Assembly (NCBI GenBank): GCA_009928005.1
Contig: RFVO01000005.1
Coordinates: forward strand, 1 to 57,450
Direction: 5' to 3'
Length of the DNA: 57,450 nt
Origin: Chitinophagia bacterium
Lineage (GTDB): Bacteria > Bacteroidota > Bacteroidia > Chitinophagales > Chitinophagaceae
A model generated the notes under the pieces. That model made no database searches, was not told where the DNA came from, and saw only the letters and a program-made list of their open reading frames with translations. Position numbers and translations under genes: made by a program. Shown here in pieces: positions 45,038 through 54,223 of the stretch (position 1 is its first letter; each line of letters opens with the position of its first letter).

Positions 45038-46165
45038 ATGTTAACTAACCTTCCACTATCAAATATTTTGATAGGCAGTTTTATAGGTATCATTGCCCTG
45101 CAGCTGTTTTATTATCTATTCTTCTTTCTTCGCTTAGCTATTTATAAAAAGCCAAAAAAAACAACGCATATGGAACACCCCATTTCGGTAGTAATTTGCG
45201 CGAGAGATGAAGCAGCTAATTTAGCCAATAATTTACCAGGGGTTTTAGTGCAAGAATATAGCACAACGCATGAAGTAGTTCTAGTGAATGATAATTCAGA
45301 AGATGAAACAAAGTATTTATTAGAAGAATTTAAAAAATCATTTAAGAATTTAAATCCAGTTTTACTTTCTCAAGAAGCAAAAATGATCAATGGAAAAAAA
45401 TTTCCATTGTCAATTGGTATTAAGTCGGCCAAAAATGAAACCTTACTATTAACCGATGCGGACTGCGTTCCTGCAAGCGAACATTGGATGCGATTAATGC
45501 AAGATGGATATGATGAGGGTATTGAAATTGTACTAGGATATGGTGCCTATAAAAAGAAGCCAGGCTTAATTAATAAACTCATTCGTTTTGAAACTTTTCA
45601 AACAGCCTTACAATATTTTTCTTATGCCTTAGCAGGCATGCCTTATATGGGTGTAGGAAGAAATTTATCATATAAAAAAGAAGTGTTTATTCGTAATAAG
45701 GGTTTTTCTTCCATTAATCAAATGCCTAGTGGCGACGACGATTTATTTATCAACCAAGTAGCCAATAAACATAATACGGCCATTGTCATTGATAAAGATG
45801 CACATACTTTAAGTGAACCTAAAACTACCTTACACGATTGGATGAATCAAAAATATAGGCATTATACGACTAGTAAATATTATAAATTATCTCATTCTAC
45901 ACTGCTTGCTTTGTATGCAATTAGCCAATTCTTAGTGTATCCTATTTTAATTATAGCCATTCTTTTTACTAAAGAATATATCTTATTAACTTCCTTATGG
46001 GGAATAAGAATGCTTATACAAGGAACTATTTTAAGAAGCACTATGAAAAAGCTAAATGAGCTTGACCTTTGGCCATGGTTTATATTATTTGATTTTTGGT
46101 CAATCTTTTATTATTTATTTACCTTGCCTAGTGTATGGAAAGCCCCACAGAAAAATTGGAACTAA
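45038..46165 (+). CDS. Family 2 glycosyltransferase, membrane-bound
   Basis: A 375-residue GT2 enzyme anchored by an N-terminal helix (NILIGSFIGIIALQLFYYLF) and C-terminal hydrophobic segments (LLALYAISQFLVYPILIIAI and FWSIFYYLFTLPSVW). The GT-A domain begins ISVVICARDEAANLANNLPG, followed by HEVVLVNDNSEDET and the DxD-like LLLTDADCVPASEHW. MPYMGVGRNLSYKKEVF and SGDDDLFINQ give the acceptor-side acidic residues. It probably builds cell-envelope polysaccharide or lipid, but substrate is unknown. The ATG at 45038 is chosen because a perfect -7 box lies just upstream. Its 3' end overlaps the rsmG start by 31 nt, implying one transcript. Confidence 0.85.
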   Translation: MLTNLPLSNILIGSFIGIIALQLFYYLFFFLRLAIYKKPKKTTHMEHPISVVICARDEAANLANNLPGVLVQEYSTTHEVVLVNDNSEDETKYLLEEFKKSFKNLNPVLLSQEAKMINGKKFPLSIGIKSAKNETLLLTDADCVPASEHWMRLMQDGYDEGIEIVLGYGAYKKKPGLINKLIRFETFQTALQYFSYALAGMPYMGVGRNLSYKKEVFIRNKGFSSINQMPSGDDDLFINQVANKHNTAIVIDKDAHTLSEPKTTLHDWMNQKYRHYTTSKYYKLSHSTLLALYAISQFLVYPILIIAILFTKEYILLTSLWGIRMLIQGTILRSTMKKLNELDLWPWFILFDFWSIFYYLFTLPSVWKAPQKNWN

Positions 46166-46759
46166 TTACCAAGTATTTTGCCGATTTCACGTCTACGCAA
46201 TTAAGTCAGTTCGAAGCACTTGAATCTGCTTACAAAGAGTGGAATAGTCAGATTAATGTAATCTCAAGAAAACTTGCATCATATTTTACATTCATTAAGT
46301 ATTGCAGCTATGGCCGAATGGGAAAAAGGCACACAGGTAATTGATATAGGATGCGGAGGCGGATTTCCTTGCGTGCCACTGGCAATCTTTTTTCCTGAGG
46401 TTCAGTTTTTAGCAGTAGATAGCATTGCCAAGAAATTAAAAGTAGTAGACGCTGTTTGTGAAATGGCTGGTATTAAAAATATTACCACTAAGCATACACG
46501 TGTTGAAGAAATTAAAAATAAAAAATTCGATTACGCAATTAGTCGCGCCGTAGCTCCCTTAAAAGATTTGTGGAGATGGGCTGGGCCAATATTAAATAAA
46601 AAACCCGACCAACCCAATGCGTTGATTTGTTTAAAAGGTGGGGATTTGCACCAAGAAATTTTTGAAAGTGGGTTACGTCCTAAAATGATGTCTATTCATG
46701 ATATTTTCCCAGAAGCTTATTTTGAAGAGAAGTTTATCATTCAAGTGAAGAAGCCTTAG
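46135..46759 (+). pseudogene. rsmG: 16S rRNA (guanine(527)-N7)-methyltransferase RsmG, disrupted by a frameshift deletion
   Basis: RsmG methylates G527 of 16S rRNA; its loss is known to cause low-level streptomycin resistance. The N-terminus (ITKYFADFTSTQLSQFEALE, then YKEWNSQINVISRK) reads from the ATG at 46135. The rest (LHHILHSLSIAAMAEW, SAM-binding VIDIGCGGGFPCVPLA, AISRAVAPLKDLWRW) reads in the +1 frame from 46274. Frame 1 stops in unrelated sequence at 46344. The family normally has about six residues (DIENLY type) between ISRK and LHH; they are missing, so this is a deletion of about 17 nt rather than a simple slip. The second half alone lacks the N-terminal part and is probably not a separate gene. 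Both halves are otherwise intact, so the loss is recent or an assembly error. Confidence 0.83.
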
Positions 46760-46794
46760 TTATCTTCTCTTAATGCACCCGTTGAATTTGCTGA

Positions 46795-46837
46795 AGAAAG
46801 AAACTATAAGTAGTGAACGAGTAGTTAATTTCTTTCT
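46795..46837. repeat. Inverted repeat between rsmG and the M1 peptidase gene
   Basis: AGAAAGAAA (46795-46803) and TTTCTTTCT (46829-46837) are perfect 9-bp arms with a 25-nt loop in the convergent gap; it may act as a weak terminator for both sides. Confidence 0.45.
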
Positions 46838-46855
46838 GACGATTTATTTCAACAA

Positions 46856-48802
46856 CTAATTAGGTATCTCTAATTTATTATTACTTCTATTAATATCAGG
46901 CATGCGTTGACTTGGATCAATCTCAATTGATTTCAATGCAGATAGTGGCTTGCTGGTTTCAAAAGTGTAGTTAGGAGCTACCCACTGCCATTCAGTATGC
47001 AAAATTCTATTCACGCTACCCTCTGCTGGCTTAGTGCCTAACATTAAATCAAGTGGGATATAATGTAATTCACTCGTACCATCTTTGTAAGTAACTAGTA
47101 CTTCAATAGGCATAGGGAATTTACCATTACGTTGAATACTAATAATTGCATTTGCATTATTAGCACTTACTTCAATATTATTCAAACCATAATCAATGGT
47201 TTTAGTAGAATTTACCCAATATTCTTTCAACCACTGTAATTGTAATCCAGATGTTTTTTCAGCAACTCTTGTAAAGTCGTTAGCATTAGGGTGTTTAAAC
47301 TTCCATGTGTTATAGTAATTAGTTAAAATAACATCTCTCACAGAATCACTCACTACATAACCTAATAAACCTAAGAAAGTGGCGCCTTTAGAATAAGCTG
47401 AACTACTATAAGAATAATTATAATTATAATGATCGGAGTGTGTGCTCATAGGTTCTTCAATGCCACTTTTAGCCAATGTTAAATAACCTGCATAATTACC
47501 AAATTGAATAGCGGGTAATTGTGTTTTTGCATTTTCTATCTCCGCTTTTAGTCTTACTTTTTCTTTTTCATTAATATATGGAGATATTAAAGCATAATTA
47601 TTATTATACCAAAAAGAGATATCATCTTCAGCATAGGAAGTAAAGCCTTCGTCCATCCAAGGAAATAAACTTTCATTAGTTCCTAATATGTGTTGATACC
47701 AACTATGCATCCACTCATGAATTGCAGTACCAATGCCTGGACCTTTTAATAAAGTACCCATCCCGTATTCCATTCCCCCATCACCCCCTTGAATAAATGA
47801 ATATTGTGGATAAGGATAAGTACCATATTTTTTCTCAATATAAGGCAATACTTTTTCAGCAGCCCATAAAACATTCGCCCATGCACTATCAGAAGAGGCG
47901 TCCTTATCTTTAAAATAAACATGAAAAGTTAAACCCTTCCGTACTTCTTTAGATAAATGTTTATAATGATTATCTGCAGCCCACATAAAGTCGTGAATAT
48001 TATTTCCTTTAAAATTCCAACTAAGGTTACCGAATTTATCGGCAATTGCATTAGGGTTTTGCAATACTCCAGTAGCTGCCACAACATAAGATTTGTCTAA
48101 AGTTAATGTTACATCATAATTCCCCCAGACTCCATAAAATTCGCGTGCTATATAGGCATTGGTATTCCATCCCTGATAATCGTATTCTACCATTTTAGGG
48201 TACCACTGACTCATGGAATAACGAACACCCTCTGCATTGTCACGGCCAGAACGTCTAATTTGAACAGGCACTTGCGCTTCAAATTGCAAATTCATTTTAA
48301 TAGAAGTTTTCGGTGTAATGGCTTGTGTTAATTGCACTTCTAAAATAGTTTCGTGTTCTATTAATTTTTGCGCCTTTCCATTAATTAATAATTGGCTTAT
48401 TCTTTGATATCCTATTTCAGTAGGGGATAATTTTTGAATGCGGTCTTTAACTCTTCTATCCCAGTCCTGCACCGATTCTTGACCTAACATGGTAGCATTT
48501 GCTGCACTAATTGCGCCACGTTTAAAATTTAATAAATTTTTTCCAAGCTCTCTACTTCTAATATCCATTGAAGAATTGGGAGCAAAAGCATTCCAATACA
48601 TATGGAAATAAACCTTGCGTAAAGTATCGGGTGAATTATTCGTGTACACTAATTCTTCATTTCCCTTCACTATATTATTGGTAACGTCAAGGGCTGCTTT
48701 AATTTTATAGTCAATATGTTGTTGCCAACGATCGGCTTGGGCAATAGAGAAATTTGCAAAACAAATAAATGAAAGAATAGATAGAATTGACTTCTTTATC
48801 AT
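46856..48802 (-). CDS. M1-family zinc metallopeptidase (aminopeptidase N-like)
   Basis: An exported 648-residue aminopeptidase-like enzyme with signal peptide MIKKSILSILSFICFANFSIAQ. The gluzincin site is complete: HEWMH near residue 362 (HExxH) and the second Glu 18 residues later in WMDEGFTSYAED. GGDGGMEYGMGTL upstream is the variant of the substrate-binding GAMEN motif. The N-terminal beta-saddle domain (VYTNNSPDTLRKVYFHMYWN) is typical of M1 proteins that sit in the periplasm or on the surface. It is likely to trim peptides from protein breakdown. It is convergent with rsmG and its upstream 150 bp holds no other gene. Substrate preference is not readable. Confidence 0.9.
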   Translation of the reverse strand: MIKKSILSILSFICFANFSIAQADRWQQHIDYKIKAALDVTNNIVKGNEELVYTNNSPDTLRKVYFHMYWNAFAPNSSMDIRSRELGKNLLNFKRGAISAANATMLGQESVQDWDRRVKDRIQKLSPTEIGYQRISQLLINGKAQKLIEHETILEVQLTQAITPKTSIKMNLQFEAQVPVQIRRSGRDNAEGVRYSMSQWYPKMVEYDYQGWNTNAYIAREFYGVWGNYDVTLTLDKSYVVAATGVLQNPNAIADKFGNLSWNFKGNNIHDFMWAADNHYKHLSKEVRKGLTFHVYFKDKDASSDSAWANVLWAAEKVLPYIEKKYGTYPYPQYSFIQGGDGGMEYGMGTLLKGPGIGTAIHEWMHSWYQHILGTNESLFPWMDEGFTSYAEDDISFWYNNNYALISPYINEKEKVRLKAEIENAKTQLPAIQFGNYAGYLTLAKSGIEEPMSTHSDHYNYNYSYSSSAYSKGATFLGLLGYVVSDSVRDVILTNYYNTWKFKHPNANDFTRVAEKTSGLQLQWLKEYWVNSTKTIDYGLNNIEVSANNANAIISIQRNGKFPMPIEVLVTYKDGTSELHYIPLDLMLGTKPAEGSVNRILHTEWQWVAPNYTFETSKPLSALKSIEIDPSQRMPDINRSNNKLEIPN

Positions 48803-48951
48803 AGGGCTGAATTAAGAAGCTAATTTAATATTTTAATTAGAATATTCTCTTTAAAATATTAAAAAGTATTTATAGTAAAGCAATTTAAAATTTTCTTTAT
48901 AAAATTGGCTATTAAAGCCCAGCTTTATAAGAAAAATACAGTGTAATCAAA

Positions 48952-49617
48952 CTATTGCTTCCCTTCCACCACAATAACAATTTCTCCCTTCACTTGCTTG
49001 GAAGAAAAATGGGTAATTAGGTTGACTAAAGAGTCCGAAATGTTTTCTTCGTAAATTTTGGTTAGTTCTCTACTTACAGAGGCTTGTCTATCTGCACCAA
49101 AATGAGTGGCAAATAATTCTAATGTTTTTACTAAGCGCATAGGACTTTCATAAAATATCATGGTGCGCTCTTCGTTTGCTAAGGATTCCATTAAAGTTTT
49201 TCTACCTTTTTTTAAGGGAATAAAACCTTCGAATATAAAACGAGTGGCAGGTAAACCACTATTCACTAAAGCAGGAACAAAGGCGGTAGCGCCAGGTAAA
49301 CTTGTAATGGCCACTCCTGCAGCTTTACAAGCACGCACTAATAAAAAGGCTGGGTCGGAAATACCAGGTGTGCCTGCATCGGTAATTAAGGCAATATTTT
49401 TACCTGCTTGTAATTGTTGTACTAAATGATCCACCACTTTATGCTCATTGTGTTGATGATAAGGCGTAAGTGGCTTATGAATTTTATAATGCTGTAATAA
49501 TTTAGAGGAAGTACGCGTGTCTTCACATAAAATAAAATCTACTTCCTGCAATACTTCAATGGCCCTGAAAGTAAAATCCTTTAAATTTCCAATAGGTGTG
49601 GGAACAATATATAACAT
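48952..49617 (-). CDS. rsmI: 16S rRNA (cytidine(1402)-2'-O)-methyltransferase
   Basis: RsmI 2'-O-methylates C1402 in the decoding centre of 16S rRNA. The 221-residue tetrapyrrole-methylase-fold protein begins MLYIVPTPIGNLKDFTFRAI and has DFILCEDTRTSSKLLQHY near 27, ALITDAGTPGISDPAFLL near 78, SLPGATAFVPALVNSGLP near 103 and MIFYESPMRLVKTLE near 150. All are diagnostic of this family. The length is shorter than E. coli RsmI (286), with the C-terminal helical part reduced, which is common in Bacteroidota to my recollection. It lies 31 nt after purS on the same strand and may share its transcript. Confidence 0.94.
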   Translation of the reverse strand: MLYIVPTPIGNLKDFTFRAIEVLQEVDFILCEDTRTSSKLLQHYKIHKPLTPYHQHNEHKVVDHLVQQLQAGKNIALITDAGTPGISDPAFLLVRACKAAGVAITSLPGATAFVPALVNSGLPATRFIFEGFIPLKKGRKTLMESLANEERTMIFYESPMRLVKTLELFATHFGADRQASVSRELTKIYEENISDSLVNLITHFSSKQVKGEIVIVVEGKQ

Positions 49618-49648
49618 GGAAATAATTAAAAATAATTAATAGCTAGTT

Positions 49649-49897
49649 CTACTTCACAAATTCAATCTCAAAGTATTCCATTACTGCATTGGCTAGTAAT
49701 TGCTTACTAGCAGTTTCTGCTATTTCTCTAGCGGCCGTTTCATTGGCTGCATCAATTTGTAATGTAATATTTTTTCCTACTCGAACATCTTTTATACCTT
49801 TCATACCTAAATTATGAAGGCCTCCTAAAACTGCCTTTCCTTGCGGATCTAATAAATCTTTCAAAGGCATTACTTTAATTTGAACTTGAAATATCAT
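49649..49897 (-). CDS. purS: Phosphoribosylformylglycinamidine synthase subunit PurS
   Basis: PurS is the small scaffold subunit that couples the glutaminase PurQ to the synthetase PurL in de novo purine synthesis. The 82-residue protein has FQVQIKVMPLKDLLDPQGKA at the N-terminus and the conserved LHNLGMKGIKDVRVGKN near 27, and ends in YFEIEFVK. Its length is typical. PurQ and PurL are not in this window, so the complex is encoded elsewhere. It lies between pssA (7-nt gap) and rsmI in a leftward run of genes from the peptidase gene at 51.9 kb, probably co-transcribed with pssA. Confidence 0.93.
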   Translation of the reverse strand: MIFQVQIKVMPLKDLLDPQGKAVLGGLHNLGMKGIKDVRVGKNITLQIDAANETAAREIAETASKQLLANAVMEYFEIEFVK

Positions 49898-49904
49898 ACG
49901 AATT

Positions 49905-50675
49905 TTATTGAGTGATTGTTTTGCTGTAAAACAAAGATACTAAGCAATAACCAATAAAGCCAAATGGGATGGCCATCCATTTAAAAAAGTAGGCTGAAAT
50001 AATGGTTTCTGTTGCCACTAAGGCTAAGGGTAGAAATAATTTTTTCTTACCGCTAAAATTCTTCAAAGCTAGCATGGGCTTGTCCATCACCATCAAATAA
50101 GAAACAACAATGATATAAACATACCAAAAAATAGGGTTCAATAATAATTTAGAGAAAATAGTAGTTTGCGACTGCCAATACACTAGAGGAAATGCAGCAG
50201 TTAATAGTCCAATCATAGGAATAGGCACCCCTTTAAAATAAGTGGATTGGTCTGGATCGATATTGAATTTAGCTAAACGATAGGCTCCTGCTAATGCTAT
50301 AATAAAGGCAGGGGCCATCAATATTGAAGTATAAGATAAAGCGTTAATATCGGTGGCAAGTGATAATCTTAAAAATTGAAAGACAATAAAAGAGGGAGCT
50401 ACTCCAAAACTAACTACATCTGCAAGAGAATCGAGTTGCTTACCTAAATCAGAATTTACATTTAATAAACGAGCAGCAAAACCATCAAAAAAATCGACTA
50501 GGGCTGCAAGTCCTATAAACATACTCGCATAATATATTTGCTCTGGAATTTCAATGAGCATGTCACCTGTTTCATCCATGGTAGCCATAGTACCCGATTG
50601 AAAAGTAACCACAATGGCCAGACAGCCAAAAAATAAATTTAGCAGTGTAATTAAATTAGGAATCTGTCTTTTCAT
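49905..50675 (-). CDS. pssA: CDP-diacylglycerol-serine O-phosphatidyltransferase
   Basis: PssA makes phosphatidylserine, the precursor of phosphatidylethanolamine, from CDP-diacylglycerol and serine in the inner membrane. The 256-residue protein has MKRQIPNLITLLNLFFGCLA, a helix then the CDP-alcohol phosphatidyltransferase motif as DFFDGFAARLLNVNSDLGKQ followed by LDSLAD near residues 65-90. All eight acidic and glycine positions are present (D..DG..AR........G...D...D). About six to eight hydrophobic segments follow (ALAGAYRLAKFNIDPDQ, VYIIVVSYLMV). It is adjacent to purS and the peptidase gene, with gaps of 7 nt on each side. Confidence 0.93.
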   Translation of the reverse strand: MKRQIPNLITLLNLFFGCLAIVVTFQSGTMATMDETGDMLIEIPEQIYYASMFIGLAALVDFFDGFAARLLNVNSDLGKQLDSLADVVSFGVAPSFIVFQFLRLSLATDINALSYTSILMAPAFIIALAGAYRLAKFNIDPDQSTYFKGVPIPMIGLLTAAFPLVYWQSQTTIFSKLLLNPIFWYVYIIVVSYLMVMDKPMLALKNFSGKKKLFLPLALVATETIISAYFFKWMAIPFGFIGYCLVSLFYSKTITQ

Positions 50676-50682
50676 CTTTTTT

Positions 50683-51990
50683 TTATTTTTTACTGCTTTT
50701 TAACTTACGCATCAAAACTTCAATCTCTTCCGCTTTGATAGGTATTTTTTTCATTAAATCCTGATGCCCCGTCTTGGTAATCCAAATATTATTTTCAATA
50801 CGCACACCCATTTTTTCTTCTTTGATATAAATCCCCGGCTCTACAGTAAATACCATGCCTGCAGTAATAGGTGCCGTTCTGGTACCTAAGTCGTGTACAT
50901 CTAACCCTAAATGATGTGATATACCATGGTATAAATATTTTCTGTACGCCCTGTTTTCAGCATCTTCATTTTTAATATCAGATTTACTTAGTAATCCAAT
51001 TTTTAAAAATTGTTTACTTGCTTCCTCTCCAACTTTGTCGGTATAATGTAAAATACTTATGCCTGGTTTTAAAATAGACTTTGCATAATCATGCAAATGC
51101 AAACAGGCATTATATACTTCTTTTTGTCTTTTTGTGAATTTGCCATTTACCGGAACTGTTCTGGTTAAATCGGCACAGTAGCCTCCATACTCAGCACCAA
51201 AATCCATTAATACCAATTCTCCGTCTTTACATACATTGTTATTACTTGTATAATGTAAGGTTCTTGCATTATCACCACTTGCAATAATGCTATGGTAAGC
51301 AACTCCCGTGGCACGTTGAGATAAAAATGAATGATAAATCTCTGCTTCAATTTCATATTCTTTCACACCAGGTTGAATGAACTGTAGCAATCTTCTAAAA
51401 GCTACTTCAGTGATATCAATAGCTTTTTGAATAACCTGTACTTCATCTTTAGTTTTTACGGCACGTAATTCTTTCATAATAGTGGCAGCTCTGCAAAATG
51501 TATGAAGAGGATACCTTGCTTTCATTTCATCAATAAAACGGTATTCATTTGTTCTTAGTAAATTATTCTTTCTATCGTTTTCATTAGAATCTAAATAAAT
51601 AGCGTCCGCTAAATGAACCCATTGTTGCAACATACCATCTAATACATCTACCCATACTATAGTTTTTATACCAGAAATAGAAGTGGCTTCATTAGCTCTT
51701 AATCTTTTACCATCCCAAATTTCTTTTAACTCCTGTGGTCTTACTAGCACTAGTACTTCTCTAAATTTAGGATCGGGGTTGTCTGGAAATAAAATAACCA
51801 TTGAACCTTCTTGTTCAATACCCGATAACCAAAATAATTCAGTATTTTGTTTAAAATCATGCAAGGCATCTCCATTGGAAGGAAATTCGTCATTGCTTAC
51901 AAAAATGGCAATACTATTTTTTTGCATTTTAGAAACAAAACGCTTTCTGTTTTGAATAAATATTTGGGGATCTAAGGGTATATATTTCAT
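50683..51990 (-). CDS. Xaa-Pro aminopeptidase (aminopeptidase P, M24B)
   Basis: A 435-residue dinuclear metal peptidase that releases N-terminal residues before proline. The N-terminal creatinase-like domain (FWLSGIEQEGSMVILFPD) precedes the pita-bread fold. All five metal ligands are visible: Asp in LVLMDFGAEYGGYCADLTRT (two Asp, near 255-266), His in YHGISHHLGLDVHDLG (near 350), Glu in TVEPGIYIKEEK (near 380) and Glu in VRIENNIWITK (near 398). The start is the ATG at 51990 (MKYIPLDPQIF). No signal is seen, so it acts in the cytoplasm. It is the first gene of a leftward cluster with pssA, purS and rsmI. Confidence 0.9.
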   Translation of the reverse strand: MKYIPLDPQIFIQNRKRFVSKMQKNSIAIFVSNDEFPSNGDALHDFKQNTELFWLSGIEQEGSMVILFPDNPDPKFREVLVLVRPQELKEIWDGKRLRANEATSISGIKTIVWVDVLDGMLQQWVHLADAIYLDSNENDRKNNLLRTNEYRFIDEMKARYPLHTFCRAATIMKELRAVKTKDEVQVIQKAIDITEVAFRRLLQFIQPGVKEYEIEAEIYHSFLSQRATGVAYHSIIASGDNARTLHYTSNNNVCKDGELVLMDFGAEYGGYCADLTRTVPVNGKFTKRQKEVYNACLHLHDYAKSILKPGISILHYTDKVGEEASKQFLKIGLLSKSDIKNEDAENRAYRKYLYHGISHHLGLDVHDLGTRTAPITAGMVFTVEPGIYIKEEKMGVRIENNIWITKTGHQDLMKKIPIKAEEIEVLMRKLKSSKK

Positions 51991-52039
51991 AAAAAACTTT
52001 ATTGATAACTAAGGGCAAGTTAATTAAAAAATGAATCCT

Positions 52040-54208
52040 TTAGGCGATCTTACCCCAACCAATTTTGCTTTTTTGGCTAATTAAAAAACTCCTAACCATT
52101 GAATTTTCATGCAATTGAAGTGTTGGATCCTTTTCGCATAGCGTGTAAGCCGCTAATCTTGCTTCTTCTAATGCAGTTTTATCATTAATAATATTGGCCA
52201 ATTTAAAGTTCAAAGCACCACTTTGTCTTGTACCATCAATATCTCCAGGACCTCTCAATTCTAAATCTTTTTCGGCAATTAAAAAACCATCGTTGGTAGT
52301 ACACATTATTTTTAATCTTTCCTTCGCCTCTTTTCCTGCTTTTACACTACTTAATAATATACAATAACTCTGTTCTTTTCCTCTTCCCACCCTTCCTCTT
52401 AATTGATGTAATTGTGATAAGCCAAATTTTTCTGCACTCTCTATAACCATCACCGATGCATTAGGCACATTCACTCCAACTTCAATGACAGTAGTACCTA
52501 CTAATATTTGCGTATCGCCGGTTTTAAATCGGTGCATATTAGTTTCTTTTTCTAAACTATTTTGTCTTCCATGCACCATGCTAATTTTATAAGTTGGTTC
52601 TGGGAAAAAACTTTTTACTTGTTCATAGCCCTGCATTAAATCTTCAAAACTTAATTTTTCACTTTCTTCAATTAAAGGATATACATAATAAGCTTGTCTT
52701 CCTTTTTTAATTTCTGTTTTGACAAAATCCATTACGCTGGCTCTGGAAGTTTCATAACGGTGTACTGTTTTAATAACCTGTCTACCGGGAGGAAGCTCGT
52801 CCATCACACTATAATCTAAATCGCCAAATGCTGTCATGGCTAATGTTCTTGGAATGGGTGTTGCCGTCATCACTAATACATGCGGTGGTATGGACGATTT
52901 TTTCCAAAGCTTGGCACGTTGGGCAACACCAAATCTGTGTTGTTCATCTATAACTGCTAAGCCTAAATTTTTAAATTGTACTACATCTTCAATAATGGCA
53001 TGAGTACCTACTACAAAATGTATATCGTCTTCCAATAATCCTTTTAAAATTCTTCTTCTTTCTCCTATTTTAGTACTTCCTGTTAATAGCGCAATTTCAA
53101 TAGGCATTTCTTTTAATAACTCTGTTAAACTTTCATAATGCTGAGAAGCTAAAATTTCGGTAGGAGCCATTAAACAACTTTGAAAACCATTGTCAGCAGC
53201 AATGAGCATTGCCATTAATGCGATCATAGTTTTTCCGCTTCCTACATCACCTTGTAATAGTCTATTCATTTGATACCCCTTACCTACATCTTGTCTAATT
53301 TCTTTAATAACTCTTTTTTGAGCACCGGTCAATTCAAAAGGCAAGTGCTTAGTATAAAAAGTATTGAAATAAGTACCTACTTTTTCAAACAAATGACCTT
53401 TACTATTTTTATGTCTATCTATTTTTATTAAATTTAATCTCACTTGTGCCATGAATAATTCTTCAAAAATTAATCGGTCTACTGCTTTCTTATAATGCAA
53501 TTGTGAAATTGGAAAATGTATTTGTCTATACGCATCCCATCTGCTCATTCTATTATCTAATAAATTTGTAGGTAAATTTTCAGGGACATCTTTTTGACTA
53601 ATTTGTTGAAATAAATTTTGTGTAAGTTTTCCAATTTGTTTGGCATTCAGTCCTCGTGCCTTTAATTTTTCAGTTGTGGAATACACTGGTTCTAACAAAG
53701 ATTTTTGGGACATTGTACTTGCCACATAAGGTTCAATTTCAGGATGTACCATTTGTGCTTTCCCATTAAAAAAGCTTACTCTTCCAAATACTAAGTAAAC
53801 CTGGCCCTCTAGAATATTTTTTTGAACCCAAGAAATTCCTTGAAACCAGGCTAGTTCAATACTACCAGTCTCGTCCTTTAATTGGGTCACCATGCGTTTC
53901 GACCTTTTTACCCCTAATATGTCAATACCTTGTAATACCCCTTTTATTTGTACAAAGTCAATATCCGGGGTGATAGAGGCAATGGTATTTACCTTGGTTT
54001 TATCAATATGGCGATAGGGAAAATGATGCAGTAGGTCGTTAAAGGTGAATAAACTCAGCTCTTTTTTAAGCATATCGGCCCTTAAAGGGCCCACCCCTTT
54101 TAGGTATTCAATGGGGCTGGATAAAAGAGAAACAGTTGACAAACTAAAAATTTTTAAATTCTGTACAAATATCCCAAAAAGATGGCAAAAAATGGGTTCC
54201 TGATTCAT
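52040..54208 (-). CDS. recG: ATP-dependent DNA helicase RecG
   Basis: RecG reverses stalled forks and processes Holliday junctions. The protein has an N-terminal wedge/OB region (SPIEYLKGVGPLRADMLKKE, then DLLHHFPYRHIDKTKVN). The helicase core has Walker A LLQGDVGSGKTMIALMAM near 305, DEQH in LGLAVIDEQHRFGVAQRAKL near 405, VLVMTATPIPRTLAM near 430 and QLHQLRGRVGRGKEQSYCIL near 605. It is 722 residues from the ATG at 54208. The first 23 residues are unlike the family, so the real start may be the TTG at 54142 (MSTVSLLSSPIEYLKG). It is divergent from trpS, whose start is 15 bases away. Confidence 0.93.
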   Translation of the reverse strand: MNQEPIFCHLFGIFVQNLKIFSLSTVSLLSSPIEYLKGVGPLRADMLKKELSLFTFNDLLHHFPYRHIDKTKVNTIASITPDIDFVQIKGVLQGIDILGVKRSKRMVTQLKDETGSIELAWFQGISWVQKNILEGQVYLVFGRVSFFNGKAQMVHPEIEPYVASTMSQKSLLEPVYSTTEKLKARGLNAKQIGKLTQNLFQQISQKDVPENLPTNLLDNRMSRWDAYRQIHFPISQLHYKKAVDRLIFEELFMAQVRLNLIKIDRHKNSKGHLFEKVGTYFNTFYTKHLPFELTGAQKRVIKEIRQDVGKGYQMNRLLQGDVGSGKTMIALMAMLIAADNGFQSCLMAPTEILASQHYESLTELLKEMPIEIALLTGSTKIGERRRILKGLLEDDIHFVVGTHAIIEDVVQFKNLGLAVIDEQHRFGVAQRAKLWKKSSIPPHVLVMTATPIPRTLAMTAFGDLDYSVMDELPPGRQVIKTVHRYETSRASVMDFVKTEIKKGRQAYYVYPLIEESEKLSFEDLMQGYEQVKSFFPEPTYKISMVHGRQNSLEKETNMHRFKTGDTQILVGTTVIEVGVNVPNASVMVIESAEKFGLSQLHQLRGRVGRGKEQSYCILLSSVKAGKEAKERLKIMCTTNDGFLIAEKDLELRGPGDIDGTRQSGALNFKLANIINDKTALEEARLAAYTLCEKDPTLQLHENSMVRSFLISQKSKIGWGKIA

Positions 54209-54223
54209 TATCTTCGCAGTTCT

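Noticed and set aside
46274..46759. Second half of rsmG as an independent small methyltransferase gene
   Set aside because: It starts in the middle of the conserved LHHILHSL segment with a TTG, and the missing N-terminus lies just upstream in the other frame.
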